From: Mesorhizobium sp. Root552
Lineage (GTDB): Bacteria; Pseudomonadota; Alphaproteobacteria; Rhizobiales; Rhizobiaceae
Direction: 5' to 3'
Assembly: GCF_001427285.1 (NCBI RefSeq)
Contig: NZ_LMFV01000006.1
Location: 39,274-95,938, forward strand
DNA length: 56,665 nucleotides
Part shown: positions 24,205 to 32,220 of the stretch, piece after piece
Layout of the letters: every line of letters begins with the position of its first letter
Position numbering within the stretch: the first letter of the stretch is position 1
Made by a program: the position numbers and the translations under genes
The notes under the pieces: model-generated
Told to the model about the DNA's origin: nothing
The model's input: the letters and a program-made list of their open reading frames with translations, nothing else
The model's database searches: none

Positions 24205-25305
24205 GTGAAGCGGGTTCTGATCGACCGCCGTGATTTCTTGCGTGCTGCAGGTGCAAGTTTCGCTGCGGCCGTGGCACCCGCCGCATGGGCAAACACGCTG
24301 GCTGCGGATGCGGTTTTCGCAACCGCCTTCGTAAGGCGCGACGGCAGCTATGGTGCCGCGGTGTTGTCTGAGGCAGGCAAGGTGCTTCACGCCATCGACT
24401 TGCCCGACCGTGGCCATGACGTCGCCTTCGACCCGGTTTCACGCCGCTCGGTGGTATTTGCTCGTCAGCCGGGCACCTTCGCCATGGTGTTCGACCATTC
24501 AGGTCGCGAAAAGCCGCGCACCATTTCCAGCATCACTGGCAGGCACTTTTTCGGCCACGGCGTCTTTTCGCGGGACGGCGCGCTGCTCTACGCCACGGAG
24601 AACGATTTCGACAAGGCTGCCGGCGTGGTCGGCGTCTACGACGCGCGTTCGAATTTCGAACGCGTAGGCGAGTTCCCCACCTACGGGACCGGGCCGCATG
24701 AATTACTCCTGCTCGGCGATGGCCGGACCATCGCCGTAGCCAATGGGGGCATCGAGACACACCCCGACTACGGCCGCGCCGAATTGAATCTCGCCACCAT
24801 GAAGCCCTCCTATGTGCTCATTGATCGCATCAGCGGCGACATGATTGAAAAGCACGAACTGCCGGCCGAACTGCACCAGCTTTCTATCCGGCACATGGCG
24901 GAGGACGGCAACAACACCGTTTGGTTCGGATGCCAGTACCGTGGCCCGGTGACCGACAGGCCGCTATTGGTTGGCCGCGCGACACGTGGCAAGGACCTGT
25001 CGCTTCTCGATATGCCGGACGGTGTGCTGAATGGCTTCCGAAACTATATTGGGTCGGTGGCGACCAACCCCGATGCTGGCACGATTGCCGTATCCTCGCC
25101 GCAGGGCAATTCGCTGGCCGTGATCGAAGCCGCGACCGGAAATGTCGTTTCGACCGGCAGCCTTGTCGAAGTCTGCGGTCTGGCGCCGGATAGGGCAGGT
25201 TTCATCGCGACCACTGGCGGCGGCGCAATTGTGAGGCCGGATGGCCAGACCTCGACCGATCCCGACCATGTCTGGGACAACCACATGCTGCGGATCGAGG
25301 CATGA
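24205..25305 (+). CDS. DUF1513 beta-propeller-type protein, Tat-exported
   Basis: A 366-residue protein of the DUF1513 family (COG3490). The N-terminus carries a twin-arginine signal (DRRDFLRAAGASFAAAV, residues 8-24). The rest shows repeated blade-like units of WD/YVTN character (for example RGHDVAFDPVSRRSVVFARQPG, HFFGHGVFSRDGALLYATEND, GPHELLLLGDGRTIAVANGG). The GTG start at 24205 lies 3 bp after the imelysin stop, and the Tat signal then begins correctly. It is the last member of the iron cluster and the function is unknown. Tat export suggests it folds in the cytoplasm, perhaps around a cofactor. Confidence 0.85.
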   Translation: MKRVLIDRRDFLRAAGASFAAAVAPAAWANTLAADAVFATAFVRRDGSYGAAVLSEAGKVLHAIDLPDRGHDVAFDPVSRRSVVFARQPGTFAMVFDHSGREKPRTISSITGRHFFGHGVFSRDGALLYATENDFDKAAGVVGVYDARSNFERVGEFPTYGTGPHELLLLGDGRTIAVANGGIETHPDYGRAELNLATMKPSYVLIDRISGDMIEKHELPAELHQLSIRHMAEDGNNTVWFGCQYRGPVTDRPLLVGRATRGKDLSLLDMPDGVLNGFRNYIGSVATNPDAGTIAVSSPQGNSLAVIEAATGNVVSTGSLVEVCGLAPDRAGFIATTGGGAIVRPDGQTSTDPDHVWDNHMLRIEA

Positions 25306-25314
25306 GAATTGGCC

Positions 25315-26115
25315 TCAGGCTTTCAGCAGCCACTCGTGCTCGGCGGCGTTGTTGAATTTCCAGGTACGTTTCGGCCCCGCCATGACGTTGAGGTAATAAA
25401 GGTCGTAGCCGTGGCAGGCCGCGCAGGGGTGATAGCCCTTCGGAACCAGCACCACGTCGCCGTCCTCGATGGCGACTGCTTCGTCCAGCGACCGGTCGTC
25501 AGTATAGACACGCTGGAAGGCAAAGCCCTGCGGAGGGTTGAGCCTGTGGTAATAGGTCTCTTCCAGATAGGATTCCGCCGGCAAATTGTCTTGGTCATGC
25601 TTATGCGGCGGATAGCTCGATGTGTGCCCGCCAGGGGTGATGACTTCCACTACCAGCAGGGAATCGGCCGGTTGTCCCTCCGGCAGGATGTTGGTCACAT
25701 AGCGGGTATTGGTGCCCTTGCCGCGCGTCTCCTGGCCGAGTTCTTCTGGGCCGATGACGCGGACGGGCAGGTTGCCGCCGAGGCCCGGCGCTGAGCAGAC
25801 GGCAAGCTCGATATCGGTCTCTGCCCGCACCCGCCAGTGAGCGCCCTGCGGCACATAGATCGACCAGGGCTTGCCGTCGAATGGCGACATGCGCTCGCCA
25901 AGCAGGCCGAAATCGCGGCCATTGGCTTCCACCGTGCCTTTTCCCGAAATGAACACCAGGCAGACCTCGCGATCGGCCATTTCTGCGGCGACCGTTTCCC
26001 CCCGCTGCAGCCGATGAAGTTCGAAACCGACGTAAGTCCATCCGGCGCTTTGCGGTGTCACGTTGACAACGCGCCCGTGTTCCTCGCGTTTTGGTCTGAC
26101 GAGGAGTTTCGACAT
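25315..26115 (-). CDS. iolB: 5-deoxy-glucuronate isomerase
   Basis: A 266-residue double-cupin enzyme of inositol catabolism that converts 5-deoxy-D-glucuronate to 2-deoxy-5-keto-D-gluconate (DKG). Recognisable parts are AGWTYVGFELHRLQRGETVA, the metal-site cluster SYPPHKHDQDNLPAESYLEETYYHR (His and Glu ligands) and VLVPKGYHPCAACHGYDLYYLNVMAG. It is the last gene of the iolC-D-E-x-B operon and lies tail to tail with the DUF1513 gene, 9 bp apart. Confidence 0.95.
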   Translation of the reverse strand: MSKLLVRPKREEHGRVVNVTPQSAGWTYVGFELHRLQRGETVAAEMADREVCLVFISGKGTVEANGRDFGLLGERMSPFDGKPWSIYVPQGAHWRVRAETDIELAVCSAPGLGGNLPVRVIGPEELGQETRGKGTNTRYVTNILPEGQPADSLLVVEVITPGGHTSSYPPHKHDQDNLPAESYLEETYYHRLNPPQGFAFQRVYTDDRSLDEAVAIEDGDVVLVPKGYHPCAACHGYDLYYLNVMAGPKRTWKFNNAAEHEWLLKA

Positions 26116-26124
26116 GGCGACGAC

Positions 26125-26346
26125 CTATTCCTTCGGCTCAGCAGGGGTCGAAGGGGCGTCTTCGCCTGCCGGCTTGTAGGCGTAGAAGAACTGCCAGACC
26201 CCATAGGCTGCTGCGCCCAGTGCGATCATGCCCCAGAAAGGCGTGCCGGTGGCAAACTCGATACCCGCCCAAAACAGGCACAACGCGACAACCGCAACGC
26301 GTCGCCACAACGGTCGGAAAAAGGGGTGTTCGGAATCTTTGACCAT
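26125..26346 (-). CDS. Small two-helix membrane protein in the iol operon
   Basis: A 73-residue protein with two hydrophobic segments (about 15-32, VAVVALCLFWAGIEFATG, and 36-52, GMIALGAAAYGVWQFFYA) and a charged, proline-rich C-terminal tail with several acidic residues. It sits between iolE and iolB with gaps of 14 and 9 bp on the same strand, so it is co-transcribed. I recall small hydrophobic frames at this position in some rhizobial iol loci, but no function. It has no enzyme motif. Confidence 0.7.
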   Translation of the reverse strand: MVKDSEHPFFRPLWRRVAVVALCLFWAGIEFATGTPFWGMIALGAAAYGVWQFFYAYKPAGEDAPSTPAEPKE

Positions 26347-26360
26347 CGAATCTTTCTCGC

Positions 26361-27278
26361 TCAGTCTGCCGGAAATCCTTCCGCCTCGACGGTATAGCCG
26401 GCAGCCGTCATTACGCGCATCAATTCCTTGTAGCCCACCTGCGCCATCTTGAGCGGCGGGTTTTTCCTCGGGTCCTGTTCTGCCTCGACCACGAACCAGC
26501 CTTCATAGCCATAGTCCGCGAATTTCTGCACGATAGTTCCAAAATCCAGCGATCCGTCACCGGGAACGGTAAAAGCCCCTAGCGCCACCGCGTCGAGGAA
26601 CGAGCTTTTCGTCCAGTCGAGCGCCTTGATGACGTCCATGCGCACGTCCTTCACGTGCACATGGCTGATGCGCCGGTGATGATTGTCGATGGCGCGCAGT
26701 ATATCGCCGCCGGCAAAGGCGAGATGGCCGGCATCGAGCAGCAGCGGAATGCCTTCACCGGAATGGTTCATGAACGCGTCCAGTTCATGTTCGAACTGCA
26801 CCACTGCGGCCATGTGGTGATGGTAGGATAGTGGCATGCCTTGGTCGGCGCACCATTCGCCAAACTCTGTCACCTTGTGGGCATATGTCTTCATCTCGAC
26901 GTCTGCGAGCACGGCTTTTGTGGCTAGCGGCTTCGAGCGGTCACCCTGGATCGAGCGGCCTACTTCTCCATAGACGATGCAGGGCGCGTCGACAGCCTTG
27001 AACAGTTCGATCATTGGTGCGATGCGAGCCTTGTTGGCCGCCAGATCTTCATTCACCAGCGTGCCCGAAAACCAGCCGCCGCATAGCGTTACGTCGGCTT
27101 TCCTGAGAATGGGAAGCATGACGGACGGGTCGCTGGGGAAGCGACGGCCCATCTCCATGCCGGTAAAGCCTGCCGAGCGAGATTGGCGCAGGCATTCCTC
27201 CAAAGATGCGTCGTCGCTGAGTTCAGGCAGATCGTCGTTCCACCATGCAATGGGGGACATGCCGAGTTTAGCCTTCAC
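26361..27278 (-). CDS. iolE: Inosose dehydratase
   Basis: A 305-residue TIM-barrel protein of the xylose-isomerase-like/AP-endonuclease 2 fold. It dehydrates scyllo-inosose to 3D-(3,5/4)-trihydroxycyclohexane-1,2-dione. Landmarks are SPIAWWNDDLPEL at the N-terminus, GFTGMEMGRRFP, YHHHMAAVVQ, LLLDAGHLAFAGGD and EGWFVVEAEQDPRKNPPL, which carry the metal ligands. The start codon appears to be GTG (first residues MKAKLGMSPIAWW). It lies 20 bp after iolD. Confidence 0.94.
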   Translation of the reverse strand: MKAKLGMSPIAWWNDDLPELSDDASLEECLRQSRSAGFTGMEMGRRFPSDPSVMLPILRKADVTLCGGWFSGTLVNEDLAANKARIAPMIELFKAVDAPCIVYGEVGRSIQGDRSKPLATKAVLADVEMKTYAHKVTEFGEWCADQGMPLSYHHHMAAVVQFEHELDAFMNHSGEGIPLLLDAGHLAFAGGDILRAIDNHHRRISHVHVKDVRMDVIKALDWTKSSFLDAVALGAFTVPGDGSLDFGTIVQKFADYGYEGWFVVEAEQDPRKNPPLKMAQVGYKELMRVMTAAGYTVEAEGFPAD

Positions 27279-27298
27279 GTCGTCACTCCAGTTTTGGG

Positions 27299-29149
27299 CT
27301 AGTCACCGATATTTTGCATCTGGCGCTTTTGGTCGTAGGTCTTGCGCGCCGCCTCGACCTCTGGACGCGCACTGACTTGCGGCACCGCGACATCCCACCA
27401 ATGGCCACCTGCTTCCGTCGAAGCCAGGGGATCGGTCTCGATGACGACTACTGTTGTGCGGTCGTTGGCCTTTGCCTTCGCAAGTTGGGTTTCCAGTTCA
27501 GCAATGGATGCCGCCTTGACGCCAACAGCGCCCATGCTTGTTGCATGGGCTGCAAAGTCGATGTCGGGCAGCGTCTCGTGCCGGGTGTCTTTCAAGAGAT
27601 TGTTGAAGTTGGCGCTGCCTGTCGCCATCTGCAGGCGGTTGATGCAACCGAAGCCGCGATTGTCGAGCAGCACTATTGTGAGCCTCAATCCAAGCATCAC
27701 CGAAGTGGTGATCTCGGAGTTCAGCATCAGGTAGGAACCGTCGCCAAGCATGACGACGACTTCCTCGTCCGGTTTCGCCATCTTGGCGCCAAGTCCACCG
27801 GCGATCTCGTAACCCATTGTAGAAAAACCGTATTCCCCATGATACGAGCCCGGCTTGCCTGCTTGCCAAAGCTTGTGAAGTTCACCGGGCAATCCGCCAG
27901 CGGCATGCAGGACAGTCGCCTCTGACCCCATGATGCGCTGGACCGCCCCGATCACCTGCGCGTCCGAAGGCAAGGCCACATTTGTCGCGGCGGTGACCCT
28001 GGCAGCCTCGACTTGCCATGCCGCTTTGCCCTTCCGTGCATTCTCCGACCAGCTGGCGGGTGCTTGCCAGCCATCCAGCGCCTCCCGCAACTCCTCAAGT
28101 CCTTCTCGAGCATCCGCCACCAACGGTAGAGAACGATGCTTGCCGGCGTCGAAAGGCTGTACATTGAGCCCGATGATGCTCTTTGTCTTGGCTTGAAACA
28201 GGGCCCAGGACCCGGTGGTGAAATCTTGAAGCCGGGTGCCTATCGCGAGCACCACGTCGGCCTCCGCCGCCAATCGGTTTGCTGCCTCGGTCCCGGTGAC
28301 GCCAACGGCTGCCATGTTGAGTGCGTTGAGGTCGGGCAGCGAGGATTTTCCACCTTGTGTCTCGCACATCGGAATGCCAGTTGCCTCGACGAATTTTGCC
28401 AGTTCAGTAGAGGCTTGCGAATAAAGCACGCCGCCCCCTGCGACGATCAACGGTTTCTTGGCAGCCCTCAGCGTTTTTGCAGCCACCTCAAGTTCGGATC
28501 TATCGGGTCGGGGCCGGCGCGGAATCCAGATCCGCTCGGCGAAGAAGCTTTCAGGATAATCGTAGGCTTCGGCTTGGACATCCTGACACAGCGACAGTGT
28601 CACTGGACCGCATTCCGCCGGATCGGTTAGCACCTGCATTGCTCGGTTCAGCGCTGGAATGATCTGTTCGGGACGGGCGATGCGATCGAAGTAACGGGAC
28701 ACCGGTCGGAAGCAGTCGTTGGCCGACACCGTTCCGTCGCCGAAGTCTTCAACCTGCTGCAGAACGGGATCGGGAATGCGGCTGGCGAATACGTCGCCCG
28801 GCAGAAACAGGATCGGCAACCGGTTGACGTGGGCAAGAGCAGCGGCGGTGACCATGTTGACCGCGCCGGGCCCAATTGAGCTGGTTGCCGCCATGAAGCG
28901 TCGGCGGAAATTCGCCTTGGCGAAACCGATTGCAGCGTGCGCCATTGACTGCTCGTTCTGACCGCGAAAGGTCGGCAACCGATCCTTGACGGAGTGAAGC
29001 GCTTCACCAAAACCGGCGACATTGCCATGGCCAAAGATCGCCCATACGCCGCCGAAGACCGGTAACTTCCGGCCATCGATCTCGGTCATCTGTGCACACA
29101 GGAAACGGGCCAGAGCTTGCGCCATCGTCAGGCGGACCGTTTTTGCCAT
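27299..29149 (-). CDS. iolD: 3D-(3,5/4)-trihydroxycyclohexane-1,2-dione hydrolase
   Basis: A 616-residue thiamine-diphosphate enzyme that opens the ring of the inositol-derived dione to 5-deoxy-glucuronate. The N-terminal PYR domain has FGHGNVAGFGEAL and the following Glu region. The central domain is around VVLAIGTRLQDFTTGSW. The C-terminal PP domain has the TPP motif VVMLGDGSYLMLNSEI. Length fits the family. The ATG at 29149 is chosen because it gives MAKTVRLTMAQAL as in homologues; upstream frame residues to 29203 do not align with anything I know. It lies between iolC and iolE in one operon. Confidence 0.95.
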   Translation of the reverse strand: MAKTVRLTMAQALARFLCAQMTEIDGRKLPVFGGVWAIFGHGNVAGFGEALHSVKDRLPTFRGQNEQSMAHAAIGFAKANFRRRFMAATSSIGPGAVNMVTAAALAHVNRLPILFLPGDVFASRIPDPVLQQVEDFGDGTVSANDCFRPVSRYFDRIARPEQIIPALNRAMQVLTDPAECGPVTLSLCQDVQAEAYDYPESFFAERIWIPRRPRPDRSELEVAAKTLRAAKKPLIVAGGGVLYSQASTELAKFVEATGIPMCETQGGKSSLPDLNALNMAAVGVTGTEAANRLAAEADVVLAIGTRLQDFTTGSWALFQAKTKSIIGLNVQPFDAGKHRSLPLVADAREGLEELREALDGWQAPASWSENARKGKAAWQVEAARVTAATNVALPSDAQVIGAVQRIMGSEATVLHAAGGLPGELHKLWQAGKPGSYHGEYGFSTMGYEIAGGLGAKMAKPDEEVVVMLGDGSYLMLNSEITTSVMLGLRLTIVLLDNRGFGCINRLQMATGSANFNNLLKDTRHETLPDIDFAAHATSMGAVGVKAASIAELETQLAKAKANDRTTVVVIETDPLASTEAGGHWWDVAVPQVSARPEVEAARKTYDQKRQMQNIGD

Positions 29150-29169
29150 GATAGCTCCTCTCTGCTGCC

Positions 29170-31104
29170 TTATGCCGCCTTGCGGTTGCGCGCCGCAAGC
29201 CACGCTTCAGTGAGTTGCCGGAAGCGGGAGGCCATATCTAGGATGGCTTCCTCATCGGTCATGCGCCCGGAAAACCATTGCTCTGCGGCATGGATGAAAA
29301 TGGTGCGGCCAACCGCGAAGCCCTTGACGATCGATGCGCCGGCAGCCGCCGCAAATGCCGTCTCCAATTCCTCCGGTGGCGCTTCGAGACCCAGCAACAA
29401 GACGCCGCGGCACCAAGGATCGTTCTCGGTGATTGTTGCTTCGATCTCTGCCCATGCCGCCGCGGATGCCTGTGGTTCAAGCTTCCACCAATCCGGCTTG
29501 ATGCCGAGCGCATAAAGTTCCGCCAGCGCGCGCGAGGCGGTGCCGGCATCGATCTTCCCGTGCTTGCTGGCGATGATTTCGATCAGCAACTCGCGCCCAA
29601 TCTTGCGTGCAGCTTCGTAAAGACTGCGCAGTTTCCGCTGCTGTTCGGCTTTGAGTTCGGGGGGGTCGTCGGGATGATAGAAACACAGGCATTTGATGCA
29701 GTGTTCCACCGGCCACTCGATCAATTGCGAGCCGATATCCTGCGAGAAGTCAAACCTCAGCGGCCGCGAGCCCGGTAACTCGACCGGCCGGCCGAGCCAA
29801 TCCATTTTGTGCCGGTTGAACTCGAACATCGCCTTGCGGCCATGCTTCTCGTCAAGCAGCATGCCGTAGCCAGGGCGGACACCGGCGACTTCGCCGGCGG
29901 CCTTGACCGCCAGAACCTTGAAGGCCTCGACGCGCGCTAGATCGGTCCCTGCTTTCCTGGCCACCTCTTCAAGTTGGGAGCGGTGGTCACAGGCGAAAGC
30001 CATCAGCGAGGGGATTTCGCGTCGCCGCGTTGTTGCCCAATGGATGTGGTTGATTGCTTCGTCCTTGCGCAGTGCCAGATGCCGGCTGCCGTTCTCAAGG
30101 AAAGACTGCAATTCCGCGAAGGTTGGATATTCGGGCGAACACAAAAGGCGCGATACCGCGAACGCACCGCAAGCATTCGCCCATGTTGCCGCGACCTTCA
30201 GGCTTTCCCCGCTAAGCCAGCCGCGCAGGAAGCCGGACATGAAGGCATCGCCCGCACCGAGCACGTTATAGACTTCGATCGGAAAGCCGTCGCCGACGAT
30301 ACCGCCCTCGAGATCGTCGCTGATTGCGCCGTCATAGACGATGCAACCCATGGCGCCACGCTTGAGGACGATGGTTGCCGTCGACAGCGCCCGGATCGCT
30401 TTCAACGCGGCGAGCAGATCGCTTTCACCAGACGCAATCAGGACTTCTTCTTCGGTGCCGACGACAAGATCGCAATCCGGCAGCACGCTTTTCAGGCGTG
30501 CCGATACGCGCTCCGATTTGACATAGCGTCCAAACCCTTCGGAATGGCCCGCCAGGCCCCACAAGTTCGGGCGGTAGTCGATGTCGAAGACGACTTTGCC
30601 GTGCCTTGCCTTGATCGCCTTGATTGCCTTGCGCTGGGCGGCATCGCTGCTTGGGCGGGAAAAATGGGTGCCGGTCACCACAATGGCTTTCGCCGACTGG
30701 ATGAAATTCTCGTCGATATCTCCTTCTGCCAGCGCCATATCGGCGCAATCGCTGCGATAGAAGATCATCGGTGATACGCCTTCGTCCTCCACGGATAGTA
30801 GCACCAGGGCGGTGAGGCGTTCCGGATCGGTCTTGAGGCCATCCACACAGACGTTTTCGCGCACCAGTTGTTCGCGGATGAAGCGTCCCATCTGCTCGTC
30901 GCCCACCCGGGTTAGAAGAGCTGAGCGCAATCCAAGGCGCGCCGTGCCAATGGCAATATTTGCCGGGCAACCGCCGACGGATTTGGCAAAGGAAGTGATG
31001 TCCTCAAGGCGCGAGCCGATTTGCTGCCCGTAAAGGTCGACCGAGGCGCGGCCGATGGTGATGACGTCAAGCGGCGCAGCTTGTGCTTCCACGGCTTCGC
31101 TCAT
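29170..31104 (-). CDS. iolC: 5-dehydro-2-deoxygluconokinase fused to DUF2090 (IolC-IolJ-type)
   Basis: A 644-residue bifunctional-looking protein. Residues about 12-330 are a PfkB-family kinase (VITIGRASVDLYGQQIG at the start, GGCPANIAIGTARLGL, and the catalytic GAGDAFMSGFLRG) that would phosphorylate DKG. Residues about 335-635 are a DUF2090 domain, an aldolase-like barrel (LMAFACDHRSQLEE, KCLCFYHPDDPPE, KLEPQ) thought to cover the next step, cleavage of DKG-phosphate. Such fusions are common in alphaproteobacteria, and no separate iolJ is seen here. The ATG at 31104 is preferred because GGGAG lies 6 bases upstream; a TTG at 31110 is also in frame. Confidence 0.92.
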   Translation of the reverse strand: MSEAVEAQAAPLDVITIGRASVDLYGQQIGSRLEDITSFAKSVGGCPANIAIGTARLGLRSALLTRVGDEQMGRFIREQLVRENVCVDGLKTDPERLTALVLLSVEDEGVSPMIFYRSDCADMALAEGDIDENFIQSAKAIVVTGTHFSRPSSDAAQRKAIKAIKARHGKVVFDIDYRPNLWGLAGHSEGFGRYVKSERVSARLKSVLPDCDLVVGTEEEVLIASGESDLLAALKAIRALSTATIVLKRGAMGCIVYDGAISDDLEGGIVGDGFPIEVYNVLGAGDAFMSGFLRGWLSGESLKVAATWANACGAFAVSRLLCSPEYPTFAELQSFLENGSRHLALRKDEAINHIHWATTRRREIPSLMAFACDHRSQLEEVARKAGTDLARVEAFKVLAVKAAGEVAGVRPGYGMLLDEKHGRKAMFEFNRHKMDWLGRPVELPGSRPLRFDFSQDIGSQLIEWPVEHCIKCLCFYHPDDPPELKAEQQRKLRSLYEAARKIGRELLIEIIASKHGKIDAGTASRALAELYALGIKPDWWKLEPQASAAAWAEIEATITENDPWCRGVLLLGLEAPPEELETAFAAAAGASIVKGFAVGRTIFIHAAEQWFSGRMTDEEAILDMASRFRQLTEAWLAARNRKAA

Positions 31105-31167
31105 GCTCAACTCCCGGCAACCTCGTCGGCTGGATGTCGGGCAACCCGGTGGTTGCGCCTTCCAATA

Positions 31168-31183
31168 TGAAATATTAATTCCA
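31168..31183 (-). promoter_or_regulatory. Putative IolR operator upstream of iolC
   Basis: TGAAATATTAATTCCA is an imperfect palindrome (TGRAAT-N4-ATTYCA) located between the regulator gene and iolC. A related but weaker site (TGGAATACATGTTCTT) starts at 31198 and a lone TGAAAT half-site at 31217. On the minus strand a -35-like TTGACT (31190-31195) precedes it. The GAAA-N6-TTCC core agrees with the GGAA-N6-TTCC motif that I recall for S. meliloti IolR. Confidence 0.6.
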
Positions 31184-31239
31184 AATTGCAGTCAACATGG
31201 AATACATGTTCTTTTATGAAATATGAACTGTGTTTCGTC

Positions 31240-32076
31240 TCAGCTTTCCGTGTTGCTGCGCCTTTTTTCGGCGACGCCAACTGCAAGCGCCATGGCCAGC
31301 GCCATGGTTGCGGAAAGCGAACGGAAGCCGGAAAAGTCCGCCTCCGCCACTTCGAACCATACCTTGGCGAACTGCGCCAGCGGCGAAAACGAACTGTCGG
31401 TAATGGCGATGACCGGGACGCCTTGTTCGGAGAGGAAACGGGATTCTTCCACGGTGGCTGGTGCATAGGGCGAGAAGCTGACGGCAATGGCCGCGTCCCT
31501 CGCTGTAGCAAAGCCTATCATCTCGCTGCTCAGCCCTGCGGCGGATTCGATTAACTGGTTCCTGATCCGAAGCTTGCCAAGCGCATAGGCGATATAGGAG
31601 GCGACCGGATATGAGCGGCGCCTTGCTAGGACATAGACCGTGTCGGCCTTGGCCAGCGTCGTGATGGCCTGCTCAAGATGCTCATCGTTGAGCGCGCGGG
31701 AAATGTCTTCCAGCGATGTCGTAGCCGCCGCTACGAAGCCGTCGAAAATAGCTCGGTGCCCGCCTTCCTTTTCGGCCTGTGTCCTTAGCGCCAGCAGTCT
31801 TTCATCGTAGGATGAATTGCGCTCGCGCAGGCGGTCGCGAAAGACTGACTGCAAGCTGGTGAATCCGTCGAAGCCGAACTGCTGGGCAAACCGCACCAAG
31901 GTCGATGGTTGTACGCCGGCAGTAGCCGCTATGCTGGCAGCGGTTCCGAAGGCGATATCGTCCGGATTGTCGAGCGAATAGGCTGCGATCTGCGCAATGC
32001 GCTTGGGTAGGCTGTGTCGCCGCTCCAGGATGGTGGAGCGCAATGTCTCGAAATCGCGGGGCACCCGTTCGTCCAT
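31240..32076 (-). CDS. iolR: MurR/RpiR-family regulator, probable IolR
   Basis: About 278 residues. An RpiR-type helix-turn-helix domain (residues 1-80: RIAQIAAYSLDNPDDIAFGTAASIAATAGVQPSTLVRFAQQFGFDGF) is followed by a SIS sugar-phosphate-binding domain (about 120-260: ADTVYVLARRRSYPVASYIAYAL, then AIAVSFSPYAPATVEESRFL). It lies directly upstream of iolC on the same strand and diverges from the oxidoreductase gene at 32221. In S. meliloti a regulator of this family represses iol genes and responds to an inositol intermediate. The start at 32076 is chosen because it begins MDERVPRDFETLR; an ATG at 32142 would add 22 residues. Confidence 0.88.
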   Translation of the reverse strand: MDERVPRDFETLRSTILERRHSLPKRIAQIAAYSLDNPDDIAFGTAASIAATAGVQPSTLVRFAQQFGFDGFTSLQSVFRDRLRERNSSYDERLLALRTQAEKEGGHRAIFDGFVAAATTSLEDISRALNDEHLEQAITTLAKADTVYVLARRRSYPVASYIAYALGKLRIRNQLIESAAGLSSEMIGFATARDAAIAVSFSPYAPATVEESRFLSEQGVPVIAITDSSFSPLAQFAKVWFEVAEADFSGFRSLSATMALAMALAVGVAEKRRSNTES

Positions 32077-32177
32077 GTCCGTTCCACTCGGTTGGTTGGC
32101 CCCTCTGTGCCCCATCATAGCGGGCCTGTGCAAGAATGTCATAGAAAATGAGTGATGCGTTCCATTGTGAAATAAAA

Positions 32178-32193
32178 TGGACTATTCAATCCA
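32178..32193. promoter_or_regulatory. Putative IolR operator in the divergent iolR/oxidoreductase promoter
   Basis: TGGACTATTCAATCCA has the same 16-bp spacing and half-site type as the palindromes at 31168 and 38246. It lies 28 bp before the start of the plus-strand oxidoreductase gene and 102 bp before the regulator start. A second inverted repeat (CCATT and AATGG flanking GTGAAATAA, 32162-32180) overlaps it. This suggests autoregulation. Confidence 0.5.
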
Positions 32194-32220
32194 TATTGGG
32201 TTCCCGAAACGGAGAGCGGA

